Assembly (NCBI RefSeq): GCF_900659635.1
Contig: NZ_CAACVB010000071.1
Coordinates: 1-33,092 of the forward strand
Direction of reading: 5' to 3'
Length of the DNA: 33,092 bases
Source: Actinomadura roseirufa
GTDB lineage: Bacteria > Actinomycetota > Actinomycetes > Streptosporangiales > Streptosporangiaceae
Positions 1-8,155 of this stretch are shown here, piece after piece. The first letter of the stretch is position 1. Every line of letters starts with the position of its first letter. A program made the position numbers and the translations under genes. The notes under the pieces are model-generated. The model did no database searches and was not told the origin of the DNA. It was given only the letters and a program-made list of their open reading frames with translations.

Positions 1-59
1 CCTTCGTGCTCTTGGTCGACTCGAAGGATCACGAGGTGGCCGTCCTCATGTCACGGTGA
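1..59 (+). CDS. 3' end of an unidentified gene (partial)
   Basis: A frame open from the window edge (first full codon at 3) ends in TGA at 57-59 and reads FVLLVDSKDHEVAVLMSR. Nearly all third positions are G or C, as expected for coding DNA here. The fragment is too short to name. It ends in a small-protein-like tail, and a DUF397-type protein is only a guess. The two other forward frames are also open past this point, so the frame choice is a judgement. Confidence 0.35.
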   Translation, partial: FVLLVDSKDHEVAVLMSR

Positions 60-182
60 CACGCCCACACAGGCCAAAACCCGGCAGAAGGTCACACAGG
101 CCCCATACACCACTTCCGTGGACGCTAACCCGCGGGACTCGTTTCACTGACAGGCGCCGGGGCTGAAGAGGAGGCATGTCAC

Positions 183-551
183 ATGGCCCTCCGAGCCCTT
201 ACGGACCATCCCGGCGAAGCCGTCGAAGTGCTGATCAGCCGTCCCGACGCTAAGAAGCTCTTCGGCCTCGAATCTAACTCCCTCCGAGACCAACAGATTC
301 CAGGCCTCACACTCACCGAATCTGATGACCAGACTCTCGCATACCTGACTAGGAAGATCCCAACGCGTCGTCTACTTATGACCTGTGAAATACCCCTTAG
401 CAATCTCGGCAGGCTGCTTGCCGACCAGCGGGGGCGCGTCGCTGGAATCTATCTGTCGTTGCAAACTCCTGCTGCGGGGAACTCCGCCACCGGCAGGCTC
501 ATCGCCTTGCCGACAATCGCCATCAGGCGCCTGCCCGAAGTTCCAAGGTAG
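183..551 (+). CDS. hypothetical protein, 122 aa
   Basis: This is a small soluble protein without recognisable motif, signal peptide or membrane segment. ATG at 183 is preceded by a GAGGAGG ribosome site about 8 nt upstream, which decides the start over an out-of-frame ATG at 174. Codons favour C or G in the third position for most of the length, supporting real coding. The middle is rich in Leu, Arg and Thr, and the C-terminus is basic (RRLPEVPR). It stands alone: nearly 600 bp separate it from the next gene, so it is probably not part of the ATPase/nuclease operon. The function is unknown and it could be a remnant of a larger gene. Confidence 0.5.
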   Translation: MALRALTDHPGEAVEVLISRPDAKKLFGLESNSLRDQQIPGLTLTESDDQTLAYLTRKIPTRRLLMTCEIPLSNLGRLLADQRGRVAGIYLSLQTPAAGNSATGRLIALPTIAIRRLPEVPR

Positions 552-1066
552 GCATCCCAAACGAGAAGAGTCGACTGGGACTTCGCAAGTATGGGAGCTT
601 CGCCTTCTCCCGCGTTAAGCCGGACGGGCATCTCTACTCACCATCGCGCGTCCGAGGCGCGTGGTGGCGTAGGATTTGGGCGTCTTGCTTCCAGTTGGAC
701 GGCGTTCCGTCGTCGGTTGGTGTGCGGCGAGACATTCGGGCCGATGGGGTGCCACCTTCCGCGCGTCGGCGCGTGAGGTCCCGTCGGCCCACTGTCTTTC
801 TCCGGCAGGTACGGCTCCTACTGATCCATACGGCCAGTAACGGTCCCGCCGGTTGATGGAGGCGCATCCACGCCGGGCGGGACCCAGGCATCGCTAGGTG
901 ATGACGCGTCCGAGACGAGAGGCGCCCAGGAGCTGTGCGGGCGGGAGTGAGCACAGATTGGTCGAATCCGCACGTGAAGCGCTGGATCTGCTCTGCAGTG
1001 ATGGGACCGGTGTCGCAGGGCCGGGGCTTGTATCGTCTCCTGGCCCCTGGAAGCGAGGGTGCAGGT

Positions 1067-1078
1067 ACAGGTACCTGT
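1067..1078. promoter_or_regulatory. 12-bp perfect palindrome, possible operator
   Basis: ACAGGTACCTGT is a perfect palindrome ending 69 bp before the first ATG of the three-gene operon. Its position is right for a repressor or activator site. No matching regulator is encoded beside it, so the role is inference. Confidence 0.35.
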
Positions 1079-1111
1079 CAGTTTCTGTCCGGCAACGGTC
1101 CCGATACTAGT

Positions 1112-1133
1112 CTCGATCGCTGACGGGATCGAG
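1112..1133. promoter_or_regulatory. 7-bp inverted repeat next to the operon start, possible operator
   Basis: CTCGATC and GATCGAG face each other across 8 nt, ending 14 bp before the ATG at 1148. A protein bound here would cover the start region of the mRNA or promoter. The transcript could also form a small hairpin close to the start codon. No poly-T run follows, so it is not a terminator for upstream DNA. Confidence 0.4.
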
Positions 1134-1147
1134 TCTAAGGTCGGGGC

Positions 1148-1855
1148 ATGGCGGAGGATCCTGACGGCGATCGGTTCGCTCATGCAGTGCGGCTGTTGTT
1201 GCTGATCGACGCAGCGGCTGACCCTCTGCCGGAGGCTGGCACTCCACCAGTGAGCGGCGCGGTGGCTGCCCTACGGTCGCAGGGCAGGCTGCAGAAGTTG
1301 GACTTCTGGTTGCGCAATCCGGACTACCTGGCTGATGAGCTCCTCACCGACTACGAAAAGGATCCTGATAAGCAGCCAGCACTTCTCGACCTGGCAGCGA
1401 CGATCTTGGATTCGGACGAGCCTGAGATTTTTTCGATCCCGATGCTACGGTTTCTGTTCGGTGCTTATGAAGCGCTCGACCGTACGCTTGCGCTGCTGGT
1501 TGCGCCGCGTCTTATCGTGGTCGCCCATCGGCGCAGCGCCGATGGGCGGCGGGTGCTACTGGAGGAGTACTACCTGACGCAGAAAGGCCGGGATCTGGCA
1601 GCACAGGCCAGGGAGATGTTTCCGATGCTGGTCTGGTATTCCGAGCGGGCGGCACTGGTCCGGGCCCTGGCTGATGGGACGGGCAGCAGTGTCGTTGCCT
1701 TGCGGAACAGACAGTACCTCCAGCGGGACTATGCCGAGACACCGCTCAACGAAACGATTCCCGGAATCGCGAACAGGGCGAGGCAACGGCTTTCGAGGCT
1801 TAAAGTGCAGGCCGCAGTGAAGGCTGATATCGAGGAAGCGGAGGAACTGGCATGA
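1148..1855 (+). CDS. putative middle component of an ABC-three-component-type defence system, 235 aa
   Basis: The N-terminal hydrophobic helix (RLLLLIDAAAD, about residues 15-25) and the following KLDFWLRNPDYL stretch (about 50-61) resemble the small middle-component proteins that sit beside SMC/RecN-like ATPases in ABC-3C systems. This is recognised by eye, not by a search. The middle (about 95-155) alternates hydrophobic strands and helices and may be a winged-helix-like fold. The C-terminus is charged and helical. There is no signal peptide or membrane span. The gene overlaps the ATPase gene by ATGA, so the two are translationally coupled and probably made in fixed ratio. In such systems the middle component is thought to link ATPase and effector. 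Alternative: an unrelated small accessory protein of an SMC-type complex (LmuC-like). Confidence 0.6.
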   Translation: MAEDPDGDRFAHAVRLLLLIDAAADPLPEAGTPPVSGAVAALRSQGRLQKLDFWLRNPDYLADELLTDYEKDPDKQPALLDLAATILDSDEPEIFSIPMLRFLFGAYEALDRTLALLVAPRLIVVAHRRSADGRRVLLEEYYLTQKGRDLAAQAREMFPMLVWYSERAALVRALADGTGSSVVALRNRQYLQRDYAETPLNETIPGIANRARQRLSRLKVQAAVKADIEEAEELA

Positions 1856-3909
1856 ATAGCCTGGTCGATCTGCCGGTTCCCTCAGAGGAGGAGATCCACG
1901 CGACGATCGCTCGCCGGGTCGGAAAAGTGAGCGCCGATGATGTGCGCAAGGTGCTGAGGGAGCACGGAATTGTTTTGGCTTCGCCGCTACCGGCACGGCG
2001 GAGCCTTTGCGTGCATCGGCTGTACTGCGAAGGGGTGAAGACCGACACCGATGACAACGACGGTCCCTTCACTGTCGAGTACACACTGGCACCCGGAGCC
2101 TGGGCGTTCGTCAGCGAGCAGAACTCAGCGGGGAAGTCGAACCTGCTATGGGCGTTGACGTGGGCGTTACGAGGTGAAGGGTTCGAGGAGTACCAGCGCG
2201 GTGACACCGTCGCCTGGTTCCAGTACATCCGCGCCGATGTAGAAGTGGCGGGTGTGCCCGTATCGGTTCGGGTCACATTGGGGCCGCACCGCAGGGTGAG
2301 CTTGGCGCTGCTGACCGCCGACAGCCTGCAAGCGCTCTTGGACCTTGACGGGCAAGAGGACCAGGGGGAACTGGTGCGCACCGTCGCCGTTGCAGGCGAT
2401 GCCGCTGCGGCCAAGGATCTAATCGGAAGGTTTATGTGCGAGCGGCTCGGCCTGCGGCCGTTTACTGTATGGGCAGCGGAGCGGGGCGCACCGACTGAGG
2501 AGGGCGGGGCACGGGACGGCGACGCCCATACGCATGGTTGGCCGAGTTTCTTTCACGCCATCGCATTGAACGCTGGCCATGACAAGGTCTTGCTGGGGCC
2601 GGTGGCGACGGGTGCGCTGCCAGTTCGTCTGCTGCAGGTGTTCCTGGATGTTCCTTATGTGTCTGAACTGACCGAGATCAAGGCTGCCTCGAAGCGACTG
2701 CGGCAACGGCATCGTCATGGGGAGCGTCGCCAGGCCGAGGACCGCAGGGTGCGAGCAGCGCGGCTAGAGCCGTTGAGGGAGGAACTGGAGCAGGCACGGC
2801 GGCGTCTTGCCGACCTTTCCCGTAACGCGCCGGACGTGGCCGCCCTGGTCGCCGCAGTGCAGGAGACCTCGCGCGGATTGGCGCCTCTGACGAGCGCCCG
2901 AGAAGAACTCGCTGTCGTGGCCGAACGGGCGCGCAAGGACAGGATCCGCGATGAACGGGCCTTGCGGCAGGCGAAGGAGAGCGCCGCGGCGCGGAGCCTG
3001 CTTGGAGCGCTTGACCCGGAGATCTGCCCGCGCTGCGAGAGCGACATCGACGACGCCCGCCGGGAGCGGGAAGACCTGCTTCATCAGTGCGCGGTGTGCA
3101 CAAGTGAGATCTCCGTCCAAGCGGAAGATGCCGATGACAGGGCCCGACTCCTAGCTGATCTCCACGACCGGCTTACTGGTTCCCGGCGTGCGGAGGCCAG
3201 CGCTGTAGCAGCTCTGTTCCAGGCCGACGACGAGCTCGGCGCAGCACGGGAGCGGCACGAGCTTGCAACGGCGGAGCTGGCGGACAACAACTCCGCCGCT
3301 GTGTTCGCGGCACGGCAGGAGGCCGCCGCTACCGTCCACCGACTGGAGGGCGCGATGGCCTTGTTGAGAAGAGATCTGGAGGTCGCTGAAGACGAGCCCG
3401 AGGAGGACCCTGCCGACCGGATTCTGGAGGTGGCCGAGGCGGAACTTGAGGCACTGGTCACTGTGCGCAGCCGGGACTTGTTCGCTGACGTCAGCACTGA
3501 ACTCTGCGTGATCGCGCGCAGGCTTGGTGTCACCAACCTGTCCTCGGTGGACTTGAAACTCAACGGCACTCTCAACGCCCGTAAGTCCGGAAAGAGCACC
3601 CAGTACAGGCGTTTCAGCCCGGGTGAGCGGCTGCGCATGCGTATCGCCGCAGTCGTTGCGATGATCTCCGTCGGGCAGCGGCGTGGCATCGCCTCTCACC
3701 CCGGTCTACTCCTTATCGACGCCCCGATGAAGGAGGAAGTCGTCCCTGGCGACGCGGGGATGGCCCTTGCGGTTCTGCGAGACCTCGCGGAGAAGACCGA
3801 TGGACTGCAGATGATCATTACTTCGATCGAGCCCGTCGTCCGGAACGTCTTCCCTGACAACAAGATCATTCACAGCGCGGTCGGGCCGAGCGGACGCTAC
3901 ATGTTCTGA
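1852..3909 (+). CDS. SMC/RecN-like coiled-coil ABC ATPase with two CxxC pairs, 685 aa
   Basis: A degenerate Walker A (SEQNSAGKSN, residues 88-97) starts the head. An ABC signature-like FSPGE (588-592) and a Walker B LLLIDAP with Asp at 623 close it. Between lies a long Arg/Glu/Ala-rich coiled coil (about 270-560). At its middle are Cys392, Cys395, Cys413 and Cys416, two CxxC pairs 17 residues apart. They may form a zinc-binding tip, unlike the single CxxC of Rad50. This is the layout of the DNA-sensing ATPases of Lamassu and ABC-3C systems, which hold an effector inactive until foreign DNA is met. The protein has no membrane segment and acts in the cytoplasm. It overlaps the 235-aa gene upstream and precedes the nuclease gene by 72 bp. 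Family membership is well supported; the defence role is inferred from the neighbours. Confidence 0.8.
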   Translation: MNSLVDLPVPSEEEIHATIARRVGKVSADDVRKVLREHGIVLASPLPARRSLCVHRLYCEGVKTDTDDNDGPFTVEYTLAPGAWAFVSEQNSAGKSNLLWALTWALRGEGFEEYQRGDTVAWFQYIRADVEVAGVPVSVRVTLGPHRRVSLALLTADSLQALLDLDGQEDQGELVRTVAVAGDAAAAKDLIGRFMCERLGLRPFTVWAAERGAPTEEGGARDGDAHTHGWPSFFHAIALNAGHDKVLLGPVATGALPVRLLQVFLDVPYVSELTEIKAASKRLRQRHRHGERRQAEDRRVRAARLEPLREELEQARRRLADLSRNAPDVAALVAAVQETSRGLAPLTSAREELAVVAERARKDRIRDERALRQAKESAAARSLLGALDPEICPRCESDIDDARREREDLLHQCAVCTSEISVQAEDADDRARLLADLHDRLTGSRRAEASAVAALFQADDELGAARERHELATAELADNNSAAVFAARQEAAATVHRLEGAMALLRRDLEVAEDEPEEDPADRILEVAEAELEALVTVRSRDLFADVSTELCVIARRLGVTNLSSVDLKLNGTLNARKSGKSTQYRRFSPGERLRMRIAAVVAMISVGQRRGIASHPGLLLIDAPMKEEVVPGDAGMALAVLRDLAEKTDGLQMIITSIEPVVRNVFPDNKIIHSAVGPSGRYMF

Positions 3910-3981
3910 CCTTGCTGCATACCAGTACTCGGAAGTGGCAAGGACAGCCCTGAACGATGTGATCGGGAGGTGACACCGAGA

Positions 3982-6027
3982 ATGAACCAGGCGGCAGAGA
4001 TGATCGCTACCTGGGCGGCGACCGCATCTTCGCACGAGTTGCGTGTCGGGCCGGACGCCGACGATCTCGGTGGCCCCGACACGGTCGGCGCTCACGCCCA
4101 GGACCTGGCCGAAGGGCAGTTCCTGCCGATCCTTGTGCAGATCGCCTCTCACGAACACGGTCGAGCGCCAGGCGCCTCGGCCACAGTCGTCATGCGGGAT
4201 GCTGTCGTGGCCGGCATGACGCACAATCAGCGTCATTCGGCGTTCGCATCGGCCGCCGACACGCTGACTCAACACATGGACTTTGCGGCCGCATTGGGAC
4301 GCCCCCTGGCCCGGGCTCTGTCCCGGCGGTTGCGGGACGGCTTGGAATCCCAAGATCTGGAAGTGGCACACATCGCGATCGAAGCGGCCGAATGCCTCCT
4401 GACTCTCACACTCGCCAGCGTGACTGCCCCATGGGACCTCCTCAGCGTGATCGAAGAGGCCGGCGAGGCACCCGAACGGCTCGCCGAACCGTTCGCAGTG
4501 CGGCTGCCTCGTATCCTTGGCCTCCTCGACCAGACCCATCCGACCGTCCATCTGCACAGCGCTCTCCTGCGGCTGTTGCAACTCGACCACACCCACGCTG
4601 ACGCCGCGTTCGAGCTGGCCATGATCGACCTGCGGACCGCATTCAACAGTTCTACCCGCGAAACGATGCTCCAGGGACTGACCACCGTCCGAACCCGTCT
4701 GGCGGAGTTGTGGGAACACACCGAAGCCCGTCAGGACGCGGGCATCTACCTCGCTGCGATCGACGCCCTGCTAGCTTTCGGCGGCCCCGACACCGCCCGG
4801 CAGGTCAACGACGCTGCCGCCCGGCTGCGTGCCCAATACCATCACTACCGGGCATGGCTGCAGGGAACTCCGACCCCGGCCTGGGCGCTGCCCCGCCAGC
4901 AGGAGATTACGAGCTGGTCCGAAACCATCATGATCATCGAGGAGGCCGCGGCCCATCTGGACGACGAAGTGTCCTGGCTCGCACCGCCGCGAGCGTTGCA
5001 CGCCCTTCTGAAGGTCTACACCTGTGCCGCCGTCCCCGCCTCCTTAAGTGTGAAGGCAGCTGGCGAGGCGCTCCTGCAGCCTGTTGTCGAAGCGTCGTTT
5101 CTCCGCCACTCCCACCGACAGCAGCTCCTGGAGGCGGCCCTCACCGAACTACCCGAATTCCGCGACGACCCTACTGCCATCCGCCTGGCAGAAAAGCTCC
5201 GAGATCTCCAAGCGACTGCACAGAAAATACCTGGAGGCGATGCCGGGGGAAAAGCCCTTCGGTGGCCCCTACTGGCCGCCGAACTCCCCGAACACCAACT
5301 CCAGGACTTTCTCGCTAGCGTACCCGATGGCCAGGAATCCTCACTCGATGCGATCGAACTCGCCTTGCGGTCTCGCAGAAACGTTGAAGCCATCGCGACC
5401 GACCCTAAACGCAGTCGACTGCTTGAGCGACTGGTCGAGGAGCTTAGCGCATCACCAGACTGGATCCCCGGCATCGCCGACCCTTTCAGGATCCTGCTCG
5501 ACTACACGATCCAGTTCGCATTCACCTGCTACGACAACGGACGCCAGATGGGCGGCCCCTACACCGAATACCTGCGCGCCCGGGACCCTTCTGGTCGTAA
5601 GCAGAAGATCGACGAGCGACTCTTCCATCAAGACTACCTGCGCTGCCTAACTTTCACTGACATCGCCTCTCTACTCAAAGCCGAAGTAATCAGCATTGGG
5701 GGCGGGCGAGTTGACCTGCTTGCGTCCTTTGGCGCAGTACAGTTCCCGATCGAATGCAAAATCGAGGAAGACGATGCCAGCCGGGAGAGTCTACGCGGCT
5801 ACGCGGGCCAGCCCGCCCAATACACCGTCACCAGATCGGCTTTCGCGATCCTGCTCGTGCTCGACCTCACCGGGCACGAGGAAGGCACCGCAGACGTGTA
5901 CTCCAGCATCTGGATCGAGCGCGTTCGCCGACAACATGAAGACCATGATCGCTTCATCGTCACCATCCGTATTCCCGGCGGACGCGTCGACCCCAACCGG
6001 CTGCGCACCCCCGCCAGCCAGCCCTAG
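3982..6027 (+). CDS. large helical protein with C-terminal PD-(D/E)XK nuclease core, probable effector, 681 aa
   Basis: The C-terminal region carries a nuclease signature: Asp578 in GGGRVDLL, then Glu591 and Lys593 in PIECKIE (D-X12-E-X-K). A downstream GQPAQY helix recalls the QxxxY element of RecB/lambda-exonuclease-type enzymes. Residues 1 to about 540 are Leu/Ala-rich and look all-helical, perhaps HEAT-like, and I recognise no named domain there. ATG at 3982 was chosen because GGGAGG lies 11 nt upstream; a GTG at 3970 overlaps that site. The nuclease would cut DNA when released by the ATPase partner. The stop codon TAG is immediately followed by an IS5-type remnant. It differs from Cap4-type effectors in having the nuclease at the C-terminus. 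Alternatively, it may be a restriction-like enzyme acting alone. Confidence 0.7.
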   Translation: MNQAAEMIATWAATASSHELRVGPDADDLGGPDTVGAHAQDLAEGQFLPILVQIASHEHGRAPGASATVVMRDAVVAGMTHNQRHSAFASAADTLTQHMDFAAALGRPLARALSRRLRDGLESQDLEVAHIAIEAAECLLTLTLASVTAPWDLLSVIEEAGEAPERLAEPFAVRLPRILGLLDQTHPTVHLHSALLRLLQLDHTHADAAFELAMIDLRTAFNSSTRETMLQGLTTVRTRLAELWEHTEARQDAGIYLAAIDALLAFGGPDTARQVNDAAARLRAQYHHYRAWLQGTPTPAWALPRQQEITSWSETIMIIEEAAAHLDDEVSWLAPPRALHALLKVYTCAAVPASLSVKAAGEALLQPVVEASFLRHSHRQQLLEAALTELPEFRDDPTAIRLAEKLRDLQATAQKIPGGDAGGKALRWPLLAAELPEHQLQDFLASVPDGQESSLDAIELALRSRRNVEAIATDPKRSRLLERLVEELSASPDWIPGIADPFRILLDYTIQFAFTCYDNGRQMGGPYTEYLRARDPSGRKQKIDERLFHQDYLRCLTFTDIASLLKAEVISIGGGRVDLLASFGAVQFPIECKIEEDDASRESLRGYAGQPAQYTVTRSAFAILLVLDLTGHEEGTADVYSSIWIERVRRQHEDHDRFIVTIRIPGGRVDPNRLRTPASQP

Positions 6028-6229
6028 AGCCTGTCCAGTGGATCATTCATTGATCCAGAGCAGGGTGGTGACCAGGACGACGGCTGCTCGGTAGTTGCGG
6101 GCCAGTCTGGTCGTAGCGGGTGGCGATACCTCGCCATTGCTTGAGGCAGCCGTTGCAGTGTTCGACCAGGTTGCGGCGTTTGTAGACGGCTGGATCAAAG
6201 ACTGTGGGCGCCCGCCGATGGTGCCGCAA
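6027..6229 (-). pseudogene. IS5-family transposase remnant, C-terminal piece with frameshift
   Basis: On the minus strand one frame reads FDPAVYKRRNLVEHC and KQWRGIATRYD, the segment of IS5-family transposases that carries the last acidic residue of the DDE triad. The expected continuation ARNYRAAVVLVTTLLWI lies in another frame, so a one-base shift occurs near 6103-6108. It stops at 6043. The rest of the transposase is missing. GAGCCTGTCCAGTGGATC (6027-6044) is probably the outer end of the element. It sits directly after CTAG, a tetranucleotide of the kind IS5 elements duplicate, which contains the stop codon of the nuclease gene. The element is dead and only marks past insertion. Confidence 0.7.
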
Positions 6230-6628
6230 GAGGTCCCATCACTACGACCGCTGCGACGGTATCCGGCAACATCCTGCGCATGCATCGCTCGTGGGGAGAG
6301 CGGCCTGCGGAGCATGAACCAGAGGCCGCCGAGGAAACGGAGAGGCCCCGACCAAGCGAGCGGGCAGGGGGCGAGCGCGGACCCAGCGGTCCGCACTCGC
6401 CCTGTAGAACCAGTCGCGCCGAGGGAATGAACGTTCCTCGGTGGGCCTTCGCTGGAGGGGATCTTCTAGTTGAGGAATCCTGGCGGCCTGAGGTGGATCC
6501 GGCCGTCCATTATCCTGTTGAGGATACGTCAAGATAAAATTTGAGCGGCAATGCTATCAAGTGGAGGCAGGAACCTCACCTGTTTCACACCCTCCGCGCA
6601 GCATCCGCGCTTGATGCTTCCAAATCGA
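6230..6628. other. gene-free junction between defence module and transfer operon
   Basis: Open frames on both strands lack ribosome sites and recognisable protein character. From about 6530 the DNA becomes more AT-rich than its surroundings. No second transposase fragment could be recognised. It is probably scar sequence left by element loss, between two convergently oriented blocks. Confidence 0.4.
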
Positions 6629-6646
6629 CCCTCGCTTCGCTGAGGG
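6629..6646 (-). terminator. hairpin directly after the last gene of the transfer operon
   Basis: On the minus strand CCCTC and GAGGG pair around a short loop with an extra inner GC pair, starting right after the TAG at 6649-6647. The following bases are only moderately T-rich, so it may be a weak intrinsic terminator or an mRNA-end stabiliser. Confidence 0.4.
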
Positions 6647-8149
6647 CTAACGTTTTTTTGGCCTTGCTTGTTGATTTGAAGTGGATGAAGTTGGGGAACT
6701 ATGTGTGGAGAGTGGGTGTGATTCTTGGGGAAGTTGCCTAATTGTTGACGGAAGGTCATTGAGGCTTAGTTGGCTGATAGATTTCCGATTGTATATTGAT
6801 GTACGTCGTATGATGAGGTCAATTTCTTGGATTGGTCCCTGAGGTCTTTGAGGTAGTGACTGGATTGCCTGGCCCAACGTTGTGACGGCCTGTCGTCCGT
6901 AAGTCTGTGCAGCTCTGTACCGGTCGCGTAGGTGGTAGACGGCGGCGGGCGGGCGGGGGAGGTGGCCAGGCACAGGGCTGCTCTTTCTGAGGACGAGGAG
7001 AGCGGCCACGTCGTTGATTGCTTCTGCGTGGTCGCCGGCCATGACGTTGCATGCCTCGATGGTTCTGAGGACGGCGGTGGCGACGCGTGTGGCGGTGTCG
7101 AAGTCGGGGCCGAGTTCGCTGGGCTGCTTCATGCGGTAGGAAGCGCGTGGACTTGGGGTCCATTGAGGGTCGGCGAAGGCGAGTCGGCCGAGTCGGAGGA
7201 TAAGGTCGCTTGCGTCGATGGAGGGGTCGCTTGTCGGGGGGCTGTGGTGGTCGGTGAAGTTTTCCCAGCGGTGGGTAATTGATCGCCATTTCAGGCTTGT
7301 GTGGCGGATGGCCGGGATGACGTTCTCGAAGGTGGAGGCGTGGTCTTTCTCGTCGAGTTCGGTCATGCGGTGTGCTAGATGCCGGGTGATCTTGGTACTG
7401 ATGTCGCAGATGATGACGGCGGCTCGGGCGAGGTAGCGCCAGGTCGTGATCGAGTCGGCTGCGTTGAGATGCTTCAAGCGGTCGATGCTAACGCTGATGC
7501 CCGTCTCGGCTTCGGTGAGGTCTTCGCCGCTGGTTGGGGGAATCCTGTCTGGTGTTCCGTTGGCCGGTAGCGCGGTGATGAGGGTGTCGGCTTGTCCATA
7601 GAACCGTGCCAGCACGGCTGCCTTGAGGAGAAGGGTGCCGGCTTGGTCGACGGGTGGTTTCCCGCGGCGTGCCACGTGGGCGGCCGTGGCCGTGCAGCCG
7701 CTGATGCCGTGGAGGAGCGAGCGGGCGGTGTCGGTGCTGGTGATGATGGCGGCGTCAGGGGAGAGTTCCTGGGCGTTGCTCGGTGGGAAGTGGGTGGAGA
7801 GCAGGTCTAGTCCGCAGCCCAGGGCTATGGACGCTGAGCGAAGGTGATCTCTCAGCTCGGAGGTCGGGGTGTCGATGTGGGATGCCGGGCCGAGGAGCCG
7901 TTCTGCTTGTTCGATGAGTCTGCCCGCGCGGTGTGCGGCGTCGCGGATGCCGTACTGCTCGTCGTGCGGAGCGCCGAACCCTGTGGCGATCTTGTCGTGG
8001 TAGCGGACCAGGACGTGTGTGAAGCGGGACAGTTCGGCGCGCACGGTAGCGGCTCGGAGTTGCCGGTCGAAGCGCGGGCGGAAGAGAGCCCGGTTCACCT
8101 CGGCCAGATGCTGATCGGCGAGCAGGACCATCTCACCGAAGGTGGCCAT
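6647..8149 (-). CDS. hypothetical protein at the end of the transfer operon, 500 aa
   Basis: This is a soluble, mostly helical protein with no membrane span and no motif I can name. The first 30 residues (MATFGEMVLLADQHL and on) lead into several Ala/Leu/Arg-rich helices. The last 60 residues are polar, rich in Ser, Thr, Pro and Gln, and end in KKR, probably disordered. The DNA for this tail is noticeably less GC-rich than the rest. ATG at 8149 follows the stop of the upstream 136-aa gene by 6 nt, so it is co-transcribed with the conjugation operon and probably translated by reinitiation. Its terminal position suggests an accessory, element-specific role rather than a core transfer function. 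Confidence 0.65.
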   Translation of the reverse strand: MATFGEMVLLADQHLAEVNRALFRPRFDRQLRAATVRAELSRFTHVLVRYHDKIATGFGAPHDEQYGIRDAAHRAGRLIEQAERLLGPASHIDTPTSELRDHLRSASIALGCGLDLLSTHFPPSNAQELSPDAAIITSTDTARSLLHGISGCTATAAHVARRGKPPVDQAGTLLLKAAVLARFYGQADTLITALPANGTPDRIPPTSGEDLTEAETGISVSIDRLKHLNAADSITTWRYLARAAVIICDISTKITRHLAHRMTELDEKDHASTFENVIPAIRHTSLKWRSITHRWENFTDHHSPPTSDPSIDASDLILRLGRLAFADPQWTPSPRASYRMKQPSELGPDFDTATRVATAVLRTIEACNVMAGDHAEAINDVAALLVLRKSSPVPGHLPRPPAAVYHLRDRYRAAQTYGRQAVTTLGQAIQSLPQRPQGPIQEIDLIIRRTSIYNRKSISQLSLNDLPSTIRQLPQESHPLSTHSSPTSSTSNQQARPKKR

Positions 8150-8155
8150 GGGCGG

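Larger units (their letters stand above)
552..1147 (+). other. gene-poor stretch upstream of the ATPase/nuclease operon
   Basis: No frame here has convincing coding character on either strand. The open frames are short, lack ribosome sites and show no family resemblance. The last 90 bp hold two perfect inverted repeats, listed separately, and probably contain the promoter of the following operon. Confidence 0.5.

Noticed and set aside
898..1110. Small 70-aa plus-strand frame upstream of the operon
   Set aside because: No ribosome site, no family resemblance, and it overlaps the palindrome-bearing control region.
1852..3909. Rad50 or Wadjet JetC identity for the SMC-like ATPase
   Set aside because: Rad50 has one CxxC per chain and a Mre11 neighbour; JetC comes with JetA, JetB and a Toprim JetD. 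None of these is adjacent.
6242..6532. 96-aa minus-strand frame between the IS remnant and the 500-aa gene
   Set aside because: Pro/Arg-rich without ribosome site or similarity to the missing part of the transposase.
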